Shown here piece after piece: positions 42,931 through 54,609 of a stretch of DNA of 64,000 nt. The DNA is from Xanthoparmelia taractica (taxonomy: Eukaryota > Ascomycota > Lecanoromycetes > Lecanorales > Parmeliaceae): contig MU853180.1 of the NCBI GenBank assembly GCA_033085395.1, positions 124,001 through 188,000 of the forward strand, in the 5' to 3' direction. The notes beneath the pieces were generated by a model, which was given only the letters and a program-made list of their open reading frames with translations, searched no databases and had not been told where the DNA came from. How positions within the stretch are numbered: the first letter of the stretch is position 1; each line of letters begins with the position of its first letter. The position numbers and the translations under genes are program-made.

Positions 42931-44443
42931 ATGGGATACGAGTCGTCCGCCTTCAAGAAGAAACTCCCTGGAGCTGGGGCAAAGGCATGTCCTATTTGGG
43001 CTCTTGTGGTGGCGGCTCTGACGGTTCATAGAGAGTGCATGGCTTGAGTTCAGCTGACGTCAAACTCAGCGCTGCCAGTGCAACCTCCACTCAGTCCATA
43101 AGGAGGAAGGACACATTGCTCACGACAAGGAGACAGCTGCGAAATGCCCTCGTTCATGCACAGGTACAGTGTTTGAAGTCGTTGTTGTGATGATTTTGAA
43201 ACCTTTACAGCAAAAGAACCCCTTTACAACAGCTGCCAATGAGCTCAAAGACGCCAAAGCAGCCTCAGCTTATTCCTCCAGCAAGAAAGAGCCACTGCTT
43301 ACGACGAAGAGGCAGCTCCTGAACGCCCTTATTCTCAAACAGGTACGTTGTACCTATGCCGTTGAATTGATAATCCTAATAAGTCAGCAGAAAACATGTC
43401 ATTTGGCTGCGAAGGCCAACGAGCTCGAATGGCGCAAAGCAACTGCTCAATTTGGAGCCAGAAAGGCTGGAAATCAAAGTGGACAACATAAAGCCAATAG
43501 GTCAAGCAAGAAGGCCGATGAAACGCTGACACCAATCGCTGGTCGCAACATCGAAGCACCGGCCCTCTACGTTATCAAAGAGTCACTTGGCAAAGGGTTT
43601 GGGATGTTCGCCGCCAAAGACATCCGAAAAGGCACACGGATCCTTGCAGATAAACCATTCTTCTCGTTGACCGAAAGACCTATGGTATCTTTGTCTGACC
43701 CACAGGCACCAAATGATATCTCTGATGCATTTGACCGCCTTTCAACTCGCGAGCAACGAAAATACTTGGATCTCTATTGCCCGCAAAGACCTGGTTGGAG
43801 CCGTGGTATTAGTATCTACGAAGCAAACTGCTACGAAATGGGATCGGGTACCTGCATTTGCCTCGACGCATCCAGACTTAATCACTCCTGCATACCAAAC
43901 GCCCACTACTCGTGGAATAGCAAGATCCACCGGGAAACGGTGCATGCTGTGAAGGATATCACCAAAGACGAAGAAATTACTATCAGTTACTGCTCCACGA
44001 TACGCACCCTCGAGGAACGCAAACGCGAGCTCGAGCCATACGTGTTTGCTTGCAGCTGTCCCGCTTGTCAAACCAACACTGATTTCGGCATTGAAAGCCA
44101 AATTCGCCGCCAGCATATGCGGGTTCTCCATCGGCAGATTGCAGACTGTCGAGATCACCCGCCAGCTGCTCGGACAGAGTGCGATCACTGGGATGAAGGA
44201 TCTGCGATCCTAAAGCTTATTAGCTTAGTTAACGAAGAAGGATTGGTATACGAAAAGTCATTGGCTTACCATGATGCGGCAGAGTGTGCCCTGAAGCGAG
44301 GCTTGAGGGAGGAGGCGTTGATATATGCGAGCCAGGAGCTCGAAGTGGTCTTTTGCTGTGTTGGAAGAGATTCACCTTATTATGATGAGACGATGACTTT
44401 CGTCCGGGAAAGTTGCTTGAGAGCAAAGGATGTGGCTAACTGA
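42931..44443 (+). CDS. SET-domain protein with a repeated N-terminal exon module
   Basis: Proposed exons: 42931-42988, 43054-43163, 43211-43342, 43391-44443, giving 450 aa. SET proteins of this SMYD-like fungal group are probable lysine methyltransferases. Seen: GKGFGMFAAKDIRKGTRIL at the SET start, RLNHSCIPNAHYSW (the NHS core), EEITISYC and a post-SET-like Cys cluster CSCPAC. Exons 2 and 3 encode related modules: TLLTTRRQLRNALVHAQ and PLLTTKRQLLNALILKQ, each ending exactly at a CAG|GTA splice site, with preceding Ala/Ser-rich segments also alike. Exons 2-4 are firm by frame. The first exon (MGYESSAFKKKLPGAGAKA) relies on a weak GTCCTA donor that keeps phase, so the start is tentative. Confidence 0.75.
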
Positions 44444-44634
44444 CAATTGGTAGTGCTCGGTTGGGAAGGCTCAGACCAACGCAATAGTCATCTCGGACCC
44501 CATGTTTAAACTCATACGCGGATGATGGGGTTACTAGCAATAGGTATAGTAAGAAATAGTGTATATGCTTCGCAACCAGCTGGGACTGCATCAACTAGGC
44601 ATAGATGTCTAGAGAAAAAGAGATTTGATGCCGT
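44444..44634. other. Convergent 3' interval (191 bp)
   Basis: Shared 3' flank of the SET and cyclophilin genes; no separate feature seen. Confidence 0.6.
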
Positions 44635-45213
44635 TCATCCAGCAATAGGATTCGCATGCATCGTGACTTTCTTTATCCTCACCGCCTCTCCCTGCATCCT
44701 CCCTTTCTTATCGACTTCCCTCGCTTCCAGTTTCCCCAACGTCGCCAGCCCATCATCACCAATTACCCTGCCAAACACCGTATTCTTCCCATCCAAATGC
44801 GGCGCCTGTCCGTAGGTGATGAAGAACTGACTCCCGTTCGTATTCGGCCCCTTATTTGCCATAGACACTATTCCGCGCGCATTGTGTCGCAGAGACGGGC
44901 GGATCTCATCTTCGAAATCTGTGCCCCAGATCGAGGTGCTGACTTTCGGGGAGGCGGATGCGGGGGAGCCGGTTTGCACCATAAAGGTTGGAAGGGATCG
45001 GTGGAAGGGAGAGCCATCATAGGAGCCAGAGGCACAGAGGGCCAAAAAGTTCTAAGCGGACGTTAGTGGCAAGTGCTAGTTGCTCAAGTGACAGGATGAC
45101 AGGAGCTTATGTAGGAGACATGGTGGAATGCTTACCTCTGCTGTTTTGGGAACAGATTCACAGAAGATCTCGAGTTTGATGTCGCCAGAGGTAGTGTGCA
45201 GTGTCACAGACAT
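44635..45213 (-). CDS. Cyclophilin-type peptidyl-prolyl isomerase (Cyp10/PPIL3-like)
   Basis: Two exons: 45136-45213 and 44635-45051, giving 164 aa. These enzymes interconvert cis and trans prolyl bonds; the PPIL3 class is associated with the spliceosome. Seen: MSVTLHTTSGDIKLEI at the start, then FHRSLPTFMVQTGSP, GIVSMANKGPNTNGSQFFITYG and LDGKNTVFGRVI. The catalytic Arg of FHR and the Gln of QFFI are present. The length and start match PPIL3/Cyp10 rather than secreted cyclophilins, as there is no signal peptide. Confidence 0.92.
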
Positions 45214-45737
45214 AGCTAGTGACAAACAGTCTAGTTGTTCAGCCCATTATGCTGCTTGATGAGCTTCGATGAACTCGAGGAAGAACATCCGAAAGGGCTG
45301 TCAGCCCTACGGGAGTCTATGCGGCCTAGAGGCGGCCTTTGTGGAGCTGGCGGTGGAGTTTTGCCGTGCGCTTGGTCTTGGCGCTCGACCACGCAATCTA
45401 CAGGTCAGTTCTCTGCATGAGAAGGCTTAAAGGATTCAGACTTACCCCAGAACTTGTCTCTTCCTGCGAATACCAAGGCCTGGCTGCCTGCTTCCCACTT
45501 CGATACCAATTCCATTACTCTTTGTTCCCAGTCTCACTGACTCTCAGCATTCCCTTGCGTACCCTTGAGTACTTGCTAATCAACATCCTTGCCGGCAACT
45601 TCCAGCTTGAGTCGCAAGAAGCAGGTTTCGGCGCACTGTTTTTCCGGAGGCAAAGACGGACATAGTATTTGGATGATACAACTGCGGAAAGGCCTCGCAG
45701 CATGCTATGGGCGGGTTAAAGCAACACCTGATCCGTG
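45214..45737. other. Divergent interval between cyclophilin and arrestin-like gene
   Basis: 524 bases holding both 5' flanks; the short ORFs here have no recognisable domain. Confidence 0.6.
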
Positions 45738-47094
45738 ATGACAGCCTTCGTCCGCGTCTGTGGCCCGCCAAACAGCGCATTCCTGGTGGGGTATCCTGGC
45801 ATATCTGCTACACTGGTAAGTGGACCCAATTCGGGGGCGAATGGACTCTTATGAAGCCGCGCGGCGATGTTCCCGTCGAGACAGTGCTGATAAGTAAACA
45901 TCATAGCCTCGAATAGAAGGGAAGGTTGAAATACGGCCCGACAGAGGATACTCGGCTCCAGTCGCTATATCATTAGTAACGATATGCCTTCAACGGCGGG
46001 AGACCATACATCCATCTGCGGACTCGGTCACGAAGAAGCATCTAGCAGCGCCGAGGAAGGAGCTCGTGGACATTGTTGGGAAGGAAATGCTACTATTTCG
46101 ATGTCCAGCGGGCAAAGAATCCGAGAACGTCTACTCGATGGATCTACCTTTTGTGTTGTTCATCCCGTTTGGGAGAGGAGGAGAAGAGACAGCAAGGAGG
46201 GTTCCCCCAGCGAGTTTACAGTTAGGGAGCAGGACGGCAGAGACATATTACGAGATGGTGGTGATGGTGCAACAAGGTCATACAGATCAAAGGAAATATC
46301 CCTTTCCAGTCCCAATATCGAGATACGATACCCTCTCCACATTCGGCATGTACAACAGGCCAGAGTCCGCCGAAAGGATCACAGATCACCTTGTCACATT
46401 AGGCATATCGCTCCCTCGGTGGTCATATGGTCCCCTGGATCCCGTTAGCGTCTATATCAAACTATCCCCAAACCCTGACTGGCTGAACAAGGCGAAAAGA
46501 GTAACGATAAATAAGATAACGATCGGCATTGACGAAGAAATCATTTACAATCACGAAGGCGATGAACCGCAACGAAAAGTCAAGACTTTAGCGAAGCAAA
46601 CCCAGACAGTGGGTGAAAAGATGCCGGAAAATGGATATTTCACGAACCTTGGATTGGTCTTTCCGGCGAAGGATCTCAGGGACAGCGATGGGATTATACC
46701 GAGGGGGAAGCAGGCTTTCCCGAGGTATTCGGTCAGCGGATTTACCACAACAGGTAGTCTTTATAAGATCGAGTACTATCTGACTGTAAAGGTGCGTTAT
46801 GCGTCAGCAGTTTCTGGATTCGTTCTTGCTGTTCATACTAATATTGCTTAGGCACACATGACTTCCGCAAAAGACATACTACTCCGCCAGCCCATTGTCG
46901 TGTGCCCGCTCGACCACACCGCTTGCAAGGAAGAAATGGAAGCCATTGAGCAAGCCGCAAAAGATGCCGGTAACATCAGACCGGATAATCCCATGCTGCC
47001 TGCGCCCACGATAACCCGCGTAAACGATTACAATGCATTGCATACGCTAGGCATGACAATGGTCGGATCAACGAGGAAGCCGCTGATTGAATAA
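45738..47094 (+). CDS. Arrestin-like (alpha-arrestin fold) protein
   Basis: Three exons: 45738-45815, 45907-46791, 46852-47094, giving 401 aa. Alpha-arrestins in fungi act as adaptors that bring ubiquitin ligase Rsp5 to plasma-membrane transporters. Seen: an arrestin N-lobe start (FVRVCGPPNSAFLVGYPGIS, IEGKVEIRP), the strand FLFRCPAG-like MLLFRCPAGKE, LPFVLFIPFG, YYEMVVMV, and a C-lobe with SVYIKLSPNPDWLNKAKRVT, FTTTGSLYKIEYYLTVK. The last exon adds a C-terminal tail without a PPxY or LPxY motif that I can see, so recruitment of Rsp5 is not supported by sequence. Intron 2 has a TACTAAT branch. Confidence 0.82.
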
Positions 47095-48024
47095 AGCACT
47101 TCAAATCAGCCTAGAGAAATGCAATGTGAAGAAGAACTTTTCGGATGGAGCTGCTGAAAAAGCTTTTATCTGTAATATCACTTATCTTCTCCATTTACCT
47201 TTCATCACTGGCGTTTGGGGGATTCACGAAGAGACGTCTTTTCCATGGAGGATTCTTCTGGGCCGGTAAAGCGTTATCAGATTTGCTTTTCGTGCGCAAG
47301 ATATCCAACAATTGCAGAATTTCCACGTCTTTACTCAACCATCTCTCCAAAATATCCGAGCATGCATCTCCATGTCTGTATCTTTGTCTTTCAAAAGAAC
47401 GAGATGCAAGTTGATGGAAACGGATAGCCAACACCTTTACTACAAATGGACCTCTGAAACGGTCATGTTCCTATTCGCATCAAAAGTTGACTCTCTTCAG
47501 CTTCTACTTACGCCGCACGAATGAAACCTATCACAACGATGATACCACGACAGTACACGCCTCTTAGCATACAAGCGTAGCTATCTGTGTAGCTGGACCC
47601 AGGATATACACAGGCTGGGCTCGACAAGCAGGCGTTCCGTTCTACATGTAGCGTGTAGCACAATACTCAAGAACATGGCCACGAGGCCAAACACCAAGTA
47701 TAGTAAGAGCTCGATCTATCGACCTAATATCACATGCCTAATTTGACCAACACCAGCCCACCCATCTCAGTAAATGATATAGACCCACGTTTCATCGAGT
47801 TGCATATCCTTACACTGAAAGCAACCAATGGAGTGCAGCGCCTCACCACATCCAGTACTTACACGTTTTAGCTCAAAACCCCACTGAATGGCTCCCAAAA
47901 ACTTCCCGTCCGTATCAAGCAACGCTTGATCGCGCTAAAGACCTAGCCGGATATCGAACGCCTTGATTGCAATTCAGGAATAAGAATTTCATCATTAGTC
48001 TACTGCTTGTCAAACCTGCCTCAA
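47095..48024. other. Intergenic, nothing recognised
   Basis: 930 bases with no feature beyond a few short ORFs. Confidence 0.55.
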
Positions 48025-48534
48025 ATGTCCCACCCTCCCTCCCTCCCCTCTACCGACCGCACTACTCATTCCCATTCTCATACCCATATCAATCCCAATA
48101 CCGCCTCCGACTCCGAAACCAATCCCGAAATCGTAAATACCCCCCTCCCCTTCCCCCTTTGCTTCCTTCACTTCCTCCCCTCTCCCCTTCCCTTCCCTTC
48201 CTTCCCTCCACCCTCCACCCTCCCCTCTCCCCTACTTCCACTCCATACTCACCCAAACCAACCCCCACAGATCCTCACAAACCTCCGCAACGCAAAACAC
48301 GTATGGGGCGAACGCAGTCGGCAGTATGAAGCGTGCAGAGAGGTGGCGGGGGCGTTTTTGCGGGCGCGTGGGGTTGGGGAGGGGATGATGATGGTGGATG
48401 AGGGTGGGGTAAGGGGTAGAGGTGGGAGTGAAAGGGGAAGTGGGATGGGGAGCGGGTGGGAGGATTTGGTGGGGAGGATGGGGGGGATGGGTTTTGGGGA
48501 TGAGGGTGGGGGTGGGGGTAGTACGCTAAGCTGA
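48025..48534 (+). CDS. Small hypothetical protein with Gly-rich C-terminus
   Basis: Two exons: 48025-48132 and 48271-48534, giving 123 aa; the intron is almost pure C/T. The N-terminus is Ser/Thr/His-rich (HSHSHTHINP). The core NLRNAKHVWGERSRQYEACREVAGAFLRARG looks like a short amphipathic helix pair and is the only part that reads like a conserved domain. The tail is Gly/Met-rich low complexity. I do not recognise the family; small coiled-coil subunits of conserved complexes often look like this. Pyrimidine-rich intron and purine-rich tail give a striking strand asymmetry. Confidence 0.5.
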   Translation: MSHPPSLPSTDRTTHSHSHTHINPNTASDSETNPEIVNTPLPFPLCFLHFLPSPLPFPSFPPPSTLPSPLLPLHTHPNQPPQILTNLRNAKHVWGERSRQYEACREVAGAFLRARGVGEGMMMVDEGGVRGRGGSERGSGMGSGWEDLVGRMGGMGFGDEGGGGGSTLS

Positions 48535-49235
48535 ATTGATTGCTATAAAGTGTCATAGCTATAATGATATCCAAAGCAACGGACCCTTCCATATCGGAAT
48601 TCCTGGACATGTCCAGGCCTCCAATCAGGGAGTCTCCAGGAAGTAGGTAGGGTTAGGGCTGCTACTACCTACCGTTGTCTGTGACGCCAACCTCACGTGC
48701 CTTCCTGTACTTACCGATCAGGCTATGATGTCCGGCCATTTAGGGACTACTCAACAAGAAGCCACGGACACTCGATTTTCTGGCGGAGGAAATAGCTTCA
48801 GGCAAAGTCAGAGACAGGGAAGTGGATGAACCAAATCGAGAAGGCTGAGTCAAGCGGCATCTACGAGACATTGAAACAGGGAAGATCAGCGACGATTCGG
48901 ATCTCAGTGCAGGTGCTGAGAATACCACCGTCTCCTGAATGGGCTATGCGAGACAAGTTCGGCGAGCAACAGACGCTTTATGTCAAAAGCGCCTGTCCAA
49001 TTTTTTGGGAGCTATCTATCTAGGACTTTCCACGCTGCATGATGTTACAGGAACGGACGCGCATGATATGCAAAGCTAGTTAGTGAGACGTGTGTTCAAG
49101 CAAAAGCAAGCTTGTCTATTCGATCGACGATCTTCGCGACATTGCAAGAGAATAACAAAGGTTCGTCGTCGGTAGGGGAGAGTGGTCAGACTATCAGCTA
49201 AGGTCAAAGAGCTTATTCTTCCTTTTCCCCCATCA
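48535..49235. other. Convergent interval, nothing recognised
   Basis: 700 bases between the small hypothetical gene and the DUF7580-type gene; no coding or structural feature supported. Confidence 0.55.
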
Positions 49236-50882
49236 TCAGGCGGACTCGGCTTCCACAGCAAATGAATCCAGTTCACTGGAGAGACGGTCAAGGAAGAGGA
49301 GATCGTGCAGTGTCACGTAGCGTTTGCAGCCTAGAGATATCAGATCCGAGCGTCTAACCCATCGATGGAGCCTACCTGGAACCACTTGTACATGGTATTC
49401 CATGAGCAACCCCTTTATATACACTTCCCAACCTGTCTGCTCAGGATACTCGTACTTATGGTGTTGTCCGTAGAACGAAGGTCAACTGCGATCTTGGACA
49501 CAGAAAGCACAAGCCCTGTAATAATCGGCTCCAACGGCTTTGTACACGAGAGGGAGCGTCTTGGATACGAATAGACGCGGGTCTCCGTCTTTCGCTAGAT
49601 CCGAGACCTCGGCGCTATCGAGTGCAATCTCTATCAATATCACGCCAATTTGGAAAAGCTGAGAGGACTCCCTGAGCCCGTCAGGGTTGTCAAACCGAAT
49701 GTATTCCAGTGGCATCGTCTCTACCCCAAGGACGCAAACCCTTCGGTCTTCTATCCCGAATCCGCGTAAGTGCTTGCTGCTCAAGGAGGCGAGCCACGGA
49801 GTGCCTAAAAGGTAAAAGCCGCATTGTACCAGATCGTAAGCTAAGTCGATTTTGGCTGCCAATGTGAGAGATTGCAGCGGTCCCGCCTCTGTTGATGTTT
49901 TGTTCGTCTTCAACCCAAGGGTTGAGAGCTCGCTTTCTGACCTATAACCCGGATCGGTATGGGCCCCAGCCACTCGAAAGTAGCAGCTCTCTTCTGAGTA
50001 ACTAGGCTGTATGCAAATGATATGAGACTCGAAGAGCGGCTTAGACTCGAAGACTGCAAGGTCGGGTTCCTCATGTATCTCGATTTCTGGTCTGATCGTA
50101 GCTGCATCCGAATCATCCAAGCCTTCAGCAGTGAGATTTCACTCACCAATATTGGAATCATTCGCAGTTTCGACAAGTATATGGTAAAAGGGGTTCGTGT
50201 CGGATGCCGAACGAGGTGCGTTATTGGGGTCCGAAGGCATGCTGCGATCTCTCAAGAGATCAAGAACCAACTCACACTTTGTCGTTAATCTTTGACAGGC
50301 CTGATAAAGAGCAACAGCTCCTTGTCTGGCTGAGATTGAGCGGGAAAGCTGCTGGTCTCTTGTGGGCGAACCGTGCTTGTCTGCGGGTATACCGTGCAGC
50401 GAATCAAACAGGAGTTCGGAGTGGATGCCAAGCCGCTCAATGGTATGGCCAAGTTCCAATGCCAGGTCCAGGACAGATGGTGACTGCGAAGGAGGGACTC
50501 GCGGCTTTTTGCGATGACGGAATATGAAAGGGTTCCAAATCAGCTTGCGACCAAATTTGACATTGTCTGGCTCGACCTCGGCACCTTGATCAGCGTCTTT
50601 AATAAGCTCTATCGTGTTTGCAATATTTGCAAGTATCTCCTGAACTTCGAGCCAGCCGTTTCTCCCCCATTGTCTTTCAGCCCTTACCGTGAGATTGGAG
50701 GGATTGCCTAGCCATGTGGTCTGCCAGGACTTCAGATTCTTTTTGTTGCGAGCCAGTACGTCTGCGGCTCGCCTCGAATCATAGTCTCCGATTGAAGCCG
50801 TCCAAGTATCGTGTATATCGTCTATTTGAACATAGAGTTGTAAAAGTGCGAACTGCTCGCCAACGCCAGACCCGGTACTCAT
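49236..50882 (-). CDS. DUF7580-type protein (fungal non-self-recognition-like architecture)
   Basis: Proposed exons: 50147-50882, 50101 down to 49487, 49236-49330, giving 481 aa. The start at 50882 (MSTGSGVGEQFALLQLYVQID) is chosen because it opens the helical N-terminal domain, which has the pattern ..WGRNGWLEVQEILANI.. common to this family. The C-terminal half has ESELSTLGLK, LTLAAKIDLAYDLVQCGFYLLGTPWLASL, LFQIGVILIEIALDSAE, a kinase-like C-lobe arrangement seen in DUF7580 proteins. Such proteins occur near heterokaryon-incompatibility genes; role here is inference. An in-frame TGA at about 50139 is bypassed by a 45-nt intron with a strong GTGAGT donor. The last intron (156 nt, GTTGAC donor) is tentative, so the final 30 residues are uncertain. 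Confidence 0.6.
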
Positions 50883-52953
50883 AGTGACGAATATGCTCAG
50901 ATGTTCATTTGCGAATCCTCTTTGATAATGGTAGAAAGAGATGACAAGAAAAAGACGGCGGCTATGAGTAAAGATGGGTAGGACATAGCGACCGAGGAGG
51001 CTGAGTGCATGCAAGGTCCGGTTCTGAAACGAGTCTGGCACCGCTTTTGCCATTTATGAGGCACCCGTTTAATATGAGTCGTCAATATCCGGTCCGGTAT
51101 CTCCCACAATAAAAGCAATGCCAATCCTTGCGCCATTGGGCTAAGTCTCCGAAGTTGTGATTCGGAGATAAAGGCAGCAAGATACGGCTTATATCCAAAA
51201 ATGCATTGCCTCTGCTATGCGGTCCATCGTCACAAAGTGTGAGAGCATTTGGAAAGGACTTTGATTTGTAAGTCCTCGACTGCCGACAAATCTGAGTATG
51301 GCAACATTGAAATAGGTCCATTCGCAATTTCTTAAGTGGCTGTTGGCCTCAGCAATTGTGTACTTGGACAGCCGAAATGTATGAGCGCTTAGCATATCTC
51401 TGGGACCCTCACACTGGGGAATTTCCAATCATGTTACCACACACTCAAATCTGCAATGCCATCGTGACACAATGTCTCCCACACTCATCAGCAACTGGGC
51501 ATGGACATTACCAGCCCCGGTAGCTCCACCAAGCCCTTGATATCGCCTACCAGCCTAACTGTGACAACCAGACTGCCACCTATGTGCTTGCATACGTGAT
51601 CTACAGCCTCTGTTTCCATCCACTGACCAGAATACAGGGCCCTTGGCAAGCAAGGGTTTCTCTAGTATGACTTTTCTCCAATACTCCGGTCTCGTCAAGG
51701 CTCAAACCGACTTTGTTACCGCTCTGCTGACCTGTAAGCCAACGCTATGACGGATGCGTCACTTCACGCCTAGTAAATTCCGTCATGTCCTCGAGAAACA
51801 ACATCAGATTCCATCATTGGTTGTTTACGCAGTGAGCAAAACCCGAAAGTGCACAATCGAATGTAGCGAAGCTTACTAGGTGCTTTTTCCACCAAATCTT
51901 TCAGGGAACAGGAAGTCATCCCTGAAGCTGACTCGGCGCTGGACTGGGAGGGACAGAGCCGCATCCATGTGGGACGGTGCAAGTCGGCGATAAAAGATTA
52001 GGATAGGAAAAGCTTTGAGGTGATGGTAACATGGTAATTGGTATGCGGTGTGATTGATTAATTCGAATGCGGAGTAGTTACCTTAGAACTAGTATTAGCA
52101 CTCGAAGTGAAGGTGAACGGCTCCGATGTCAACATTAGCAGCCCGTTGATATCTGCTCTCATAAATCATATGCATACGTATTCCAGAGCGACTGACTATA
52201 CCGAGAGTGCGTTGCTGCCCCTTGCGCTCTTATCAAGTCAAAGGGGCCAAGTGAGCGCTCGCTGTCGGTTCGGAGGAGTTATACTGGTCGCTGGAGTAGC
52301 GGAGGTAGGATGGAGGGTGTTTCGCAAGGGTGTTCCGCAGCGGCCTGGTTGGTTGGTTAGAAATTACTCAGAATTGTTTTGTCATGTGAACCCGCATGTG
52401 TATTTAGTGTTGAGCATCAGACGGACGGGCGCCAATGCTGGGCATCGCACCTACCTATGTTCGAAGATCCTCCGCATTTTCTTAAGAGCACTCGGTGTCG
52501 TAGGGCAGTGTCGAAGAAGATTTCATTGTCGTAGTTTCAAATGTATGTTCGTGTAGTTTAGCGCTAGGAATACTCTCATGCCTACCTCATGCGGTATAAA
52601 CCAGGCGTGCAACGAAGGGTGCACATGGCTCTGGAAGAAAGAGCAGAAGTCGAATGGTTGAAGAGCTATCTGCGGGTGTGGATCGGGTCATATATATCTG
52701 GCTTGCTGCTAACAATTTGTATACTGCACTTGCTAAATGGTTGTGTTTGCTACCAAAAAAAAAGCTAAAAAAAAAAAAAAAAGCTCCCAAGACCAATCAT
52801 GAGACCCATTATCCACTGTAGCGAACAATACACATACTATGACTTGCCTTCCTCTTGTACTTTCCTTAACAGTACCAGTGGGGATTGAATTTTCAAGTGG
52901 CTGAGTTACCAGAATCGTCGATTGAGCTGATGGGCAAGATTGGAGTAGTGCCC
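50883..52953. other. Intergenic, nothing recognised
   Basis: 2.1 kb between two minus-strand genes. It contains A-rich runs near 52756-52783. Several ORFs on both strands were checked and no domain or splice-extended gene was found. Confidence 0.55.
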
Positions 52954-54609
52954 TCAAGAGGAGTCGCCATCCGTATTCATCAGCTCTGACATATCCTGCC
53001 TCAGTTCTCGTACCTGAGCAGCAGCGTCGCAAAGACCCTGCTCAAGGTACCAGTCTTCCAAGTCGAAAAGCAAATTTATCAGTAGGCCGTCTGGGCCCGA
53101 TGGCGAAATCCATGAATCGATCGCTTTGAGAAGAGTGTCTCTGCCTAAATCCACTTCGCCAAGAGCGTACTGACATTTCGCTAACACGCTGAGATCTCCG
53201 TAATCGAAGTGTGGCAAATCCTGATTATAAGCCAAGTTCTTTTGGATCAAGGTCTTGGCCTCGGCATAGTAGCCTCCACTGAGGTAGTTACTCGCTATGT
53301 CCCGACGGATATCCAAAATCCGATCGTCATCTGGCCGCAATGTCTTTTCGCACTCGCCAAGCAGATTTTGTAGCATCTGAATGCAGGCTTCCTCCTGGTG
53401 CGCTACAACAGGGATGAGATTTCGACGGGCGAATAGCGTTGACTTATGCACAAGTCCAAGTAAGCTTTGGAGTTGGTCGGCCATACTTTCCATACATCTT
53501 ATAGCAATAGCCTCAAGATCAGACGCGCCTACCGAAGCAGACCACTGGCAGATACGAGTGAGAGGGTGTTCGCTGCCTAGCAGCATTTTCCCAACATCAG
53601 AGAACAGTCGGGGTAAAAGCGAGCTCTGCCCATCTGTCATTTGAGGGTGGAGACCAATCATCAGGGTGAACAATAAATCAAGGGTTGTGGGATGTTCTGC
53701 TGAGAAGATGTTGTTGAGTTTTGCAATGGCAATATTCAAGTCCTGTCCGCTTGAGATTAAAAAGCCAAAATTGCTAAGCTCAGTCATAGAACCAGCTGTG
53801 TCTCCTCCAACTTTGATACTGTGGCAATGAACGCTTGGCTCCGTGCTAACCCATGTCCCAGACTCGAAAGAGCTTCTGAAATAATCACGAGCACAGCGAA
53901 ATATGCACTCTGGGATTGCAAGCACCTGCGGCGTCATGATAGGGGAGGGTACAGGAGTTAAGAGTTCCACAGCCTCAGGTGTTGGAGATGATGTCTGTCG
54001 AGCGATGACATCGTCGATCGATTCCTTTTTCCGAGCCCAGTAACGAACAACTTCGGTGAAACTCACAACTTCTGGAGAGTTTCGGCCTCGGCGTCGAATA
54101 TGGATGATGGAATCCCTGCCTTGGTCTTTTCGCTGCTTGTACTTGCGCACAATCGCTCTCATCTCAAATTCTTTGTTCTTCTTGTCAGCACCCCATTGCT
54201 GGATATGCTTTTTGTACATGTTTTCTCTGCCAAAGGTTAGCGATGTTCAAGCAAAGAGCGCAGCATAAATTACTAACGTTGCCTTAAAGCCATGCTTGTC
54301 TTTCATGAGGCGCATGACTTCTGCAAGCGTTTTCTTCTCATAAAGTTGCTCGATCTCTGCTTGATGTTGCACCCAGGCTTCCTTCGTGGCCCAGGCACCG
54401 GGATTCGTAAGGGGTGCAGTGATGGGGGCTTCGACATTGTCGGACAAAGGTAAAGTAACCGCTGACGCATCAGGCTGAAAGGCTGGAGAGGGTCGGTAAG
54501 CGTCAGGTTGATGATCAGGGAAGTCTAGTGGGCCAGCATAAAGAGGATTTTCGCCGGCAAAGACTCCGAAAATGCTAAGCTCGTTGGAGGGTCGCGACCT
54601 GGATGCCAT
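52954..54609 (-). CDS. Clr5-domain protein with TPR-like C-terminus
   Basis: Two exons: 54278-54609 and 52954-54226, giving 534 aa. The Clr5 domain is a fungal N-terminal domain of unknown role; in fission yeast Clr5 is a nuclear protein linked to silencing. Seen: WVQHQAEIEQLYEKKTLAEVMRLM (read in pieces), HGFKAT split by the intron and continuing as MYKKHIQQWGADKKNKE, the signature form of the domain (about 85-130). The rest has a Ser/Pro linker and helical repeats (DLSVLAKCQYALGE, DGLLINLLFDLEDWYLEQG) that resemble TPRs. This gives a plausible scaffold or transcriptional regulator. The intron ends with a CTAAC branch close to the acceptor. Confidence 0.8.

Noticed and set aside
52107..52556. 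Plus-strand ORF of 149 codons
   Set aside because: Composition and start are not gene-like and there is no domain; the interval reads as non-coding on both strands.
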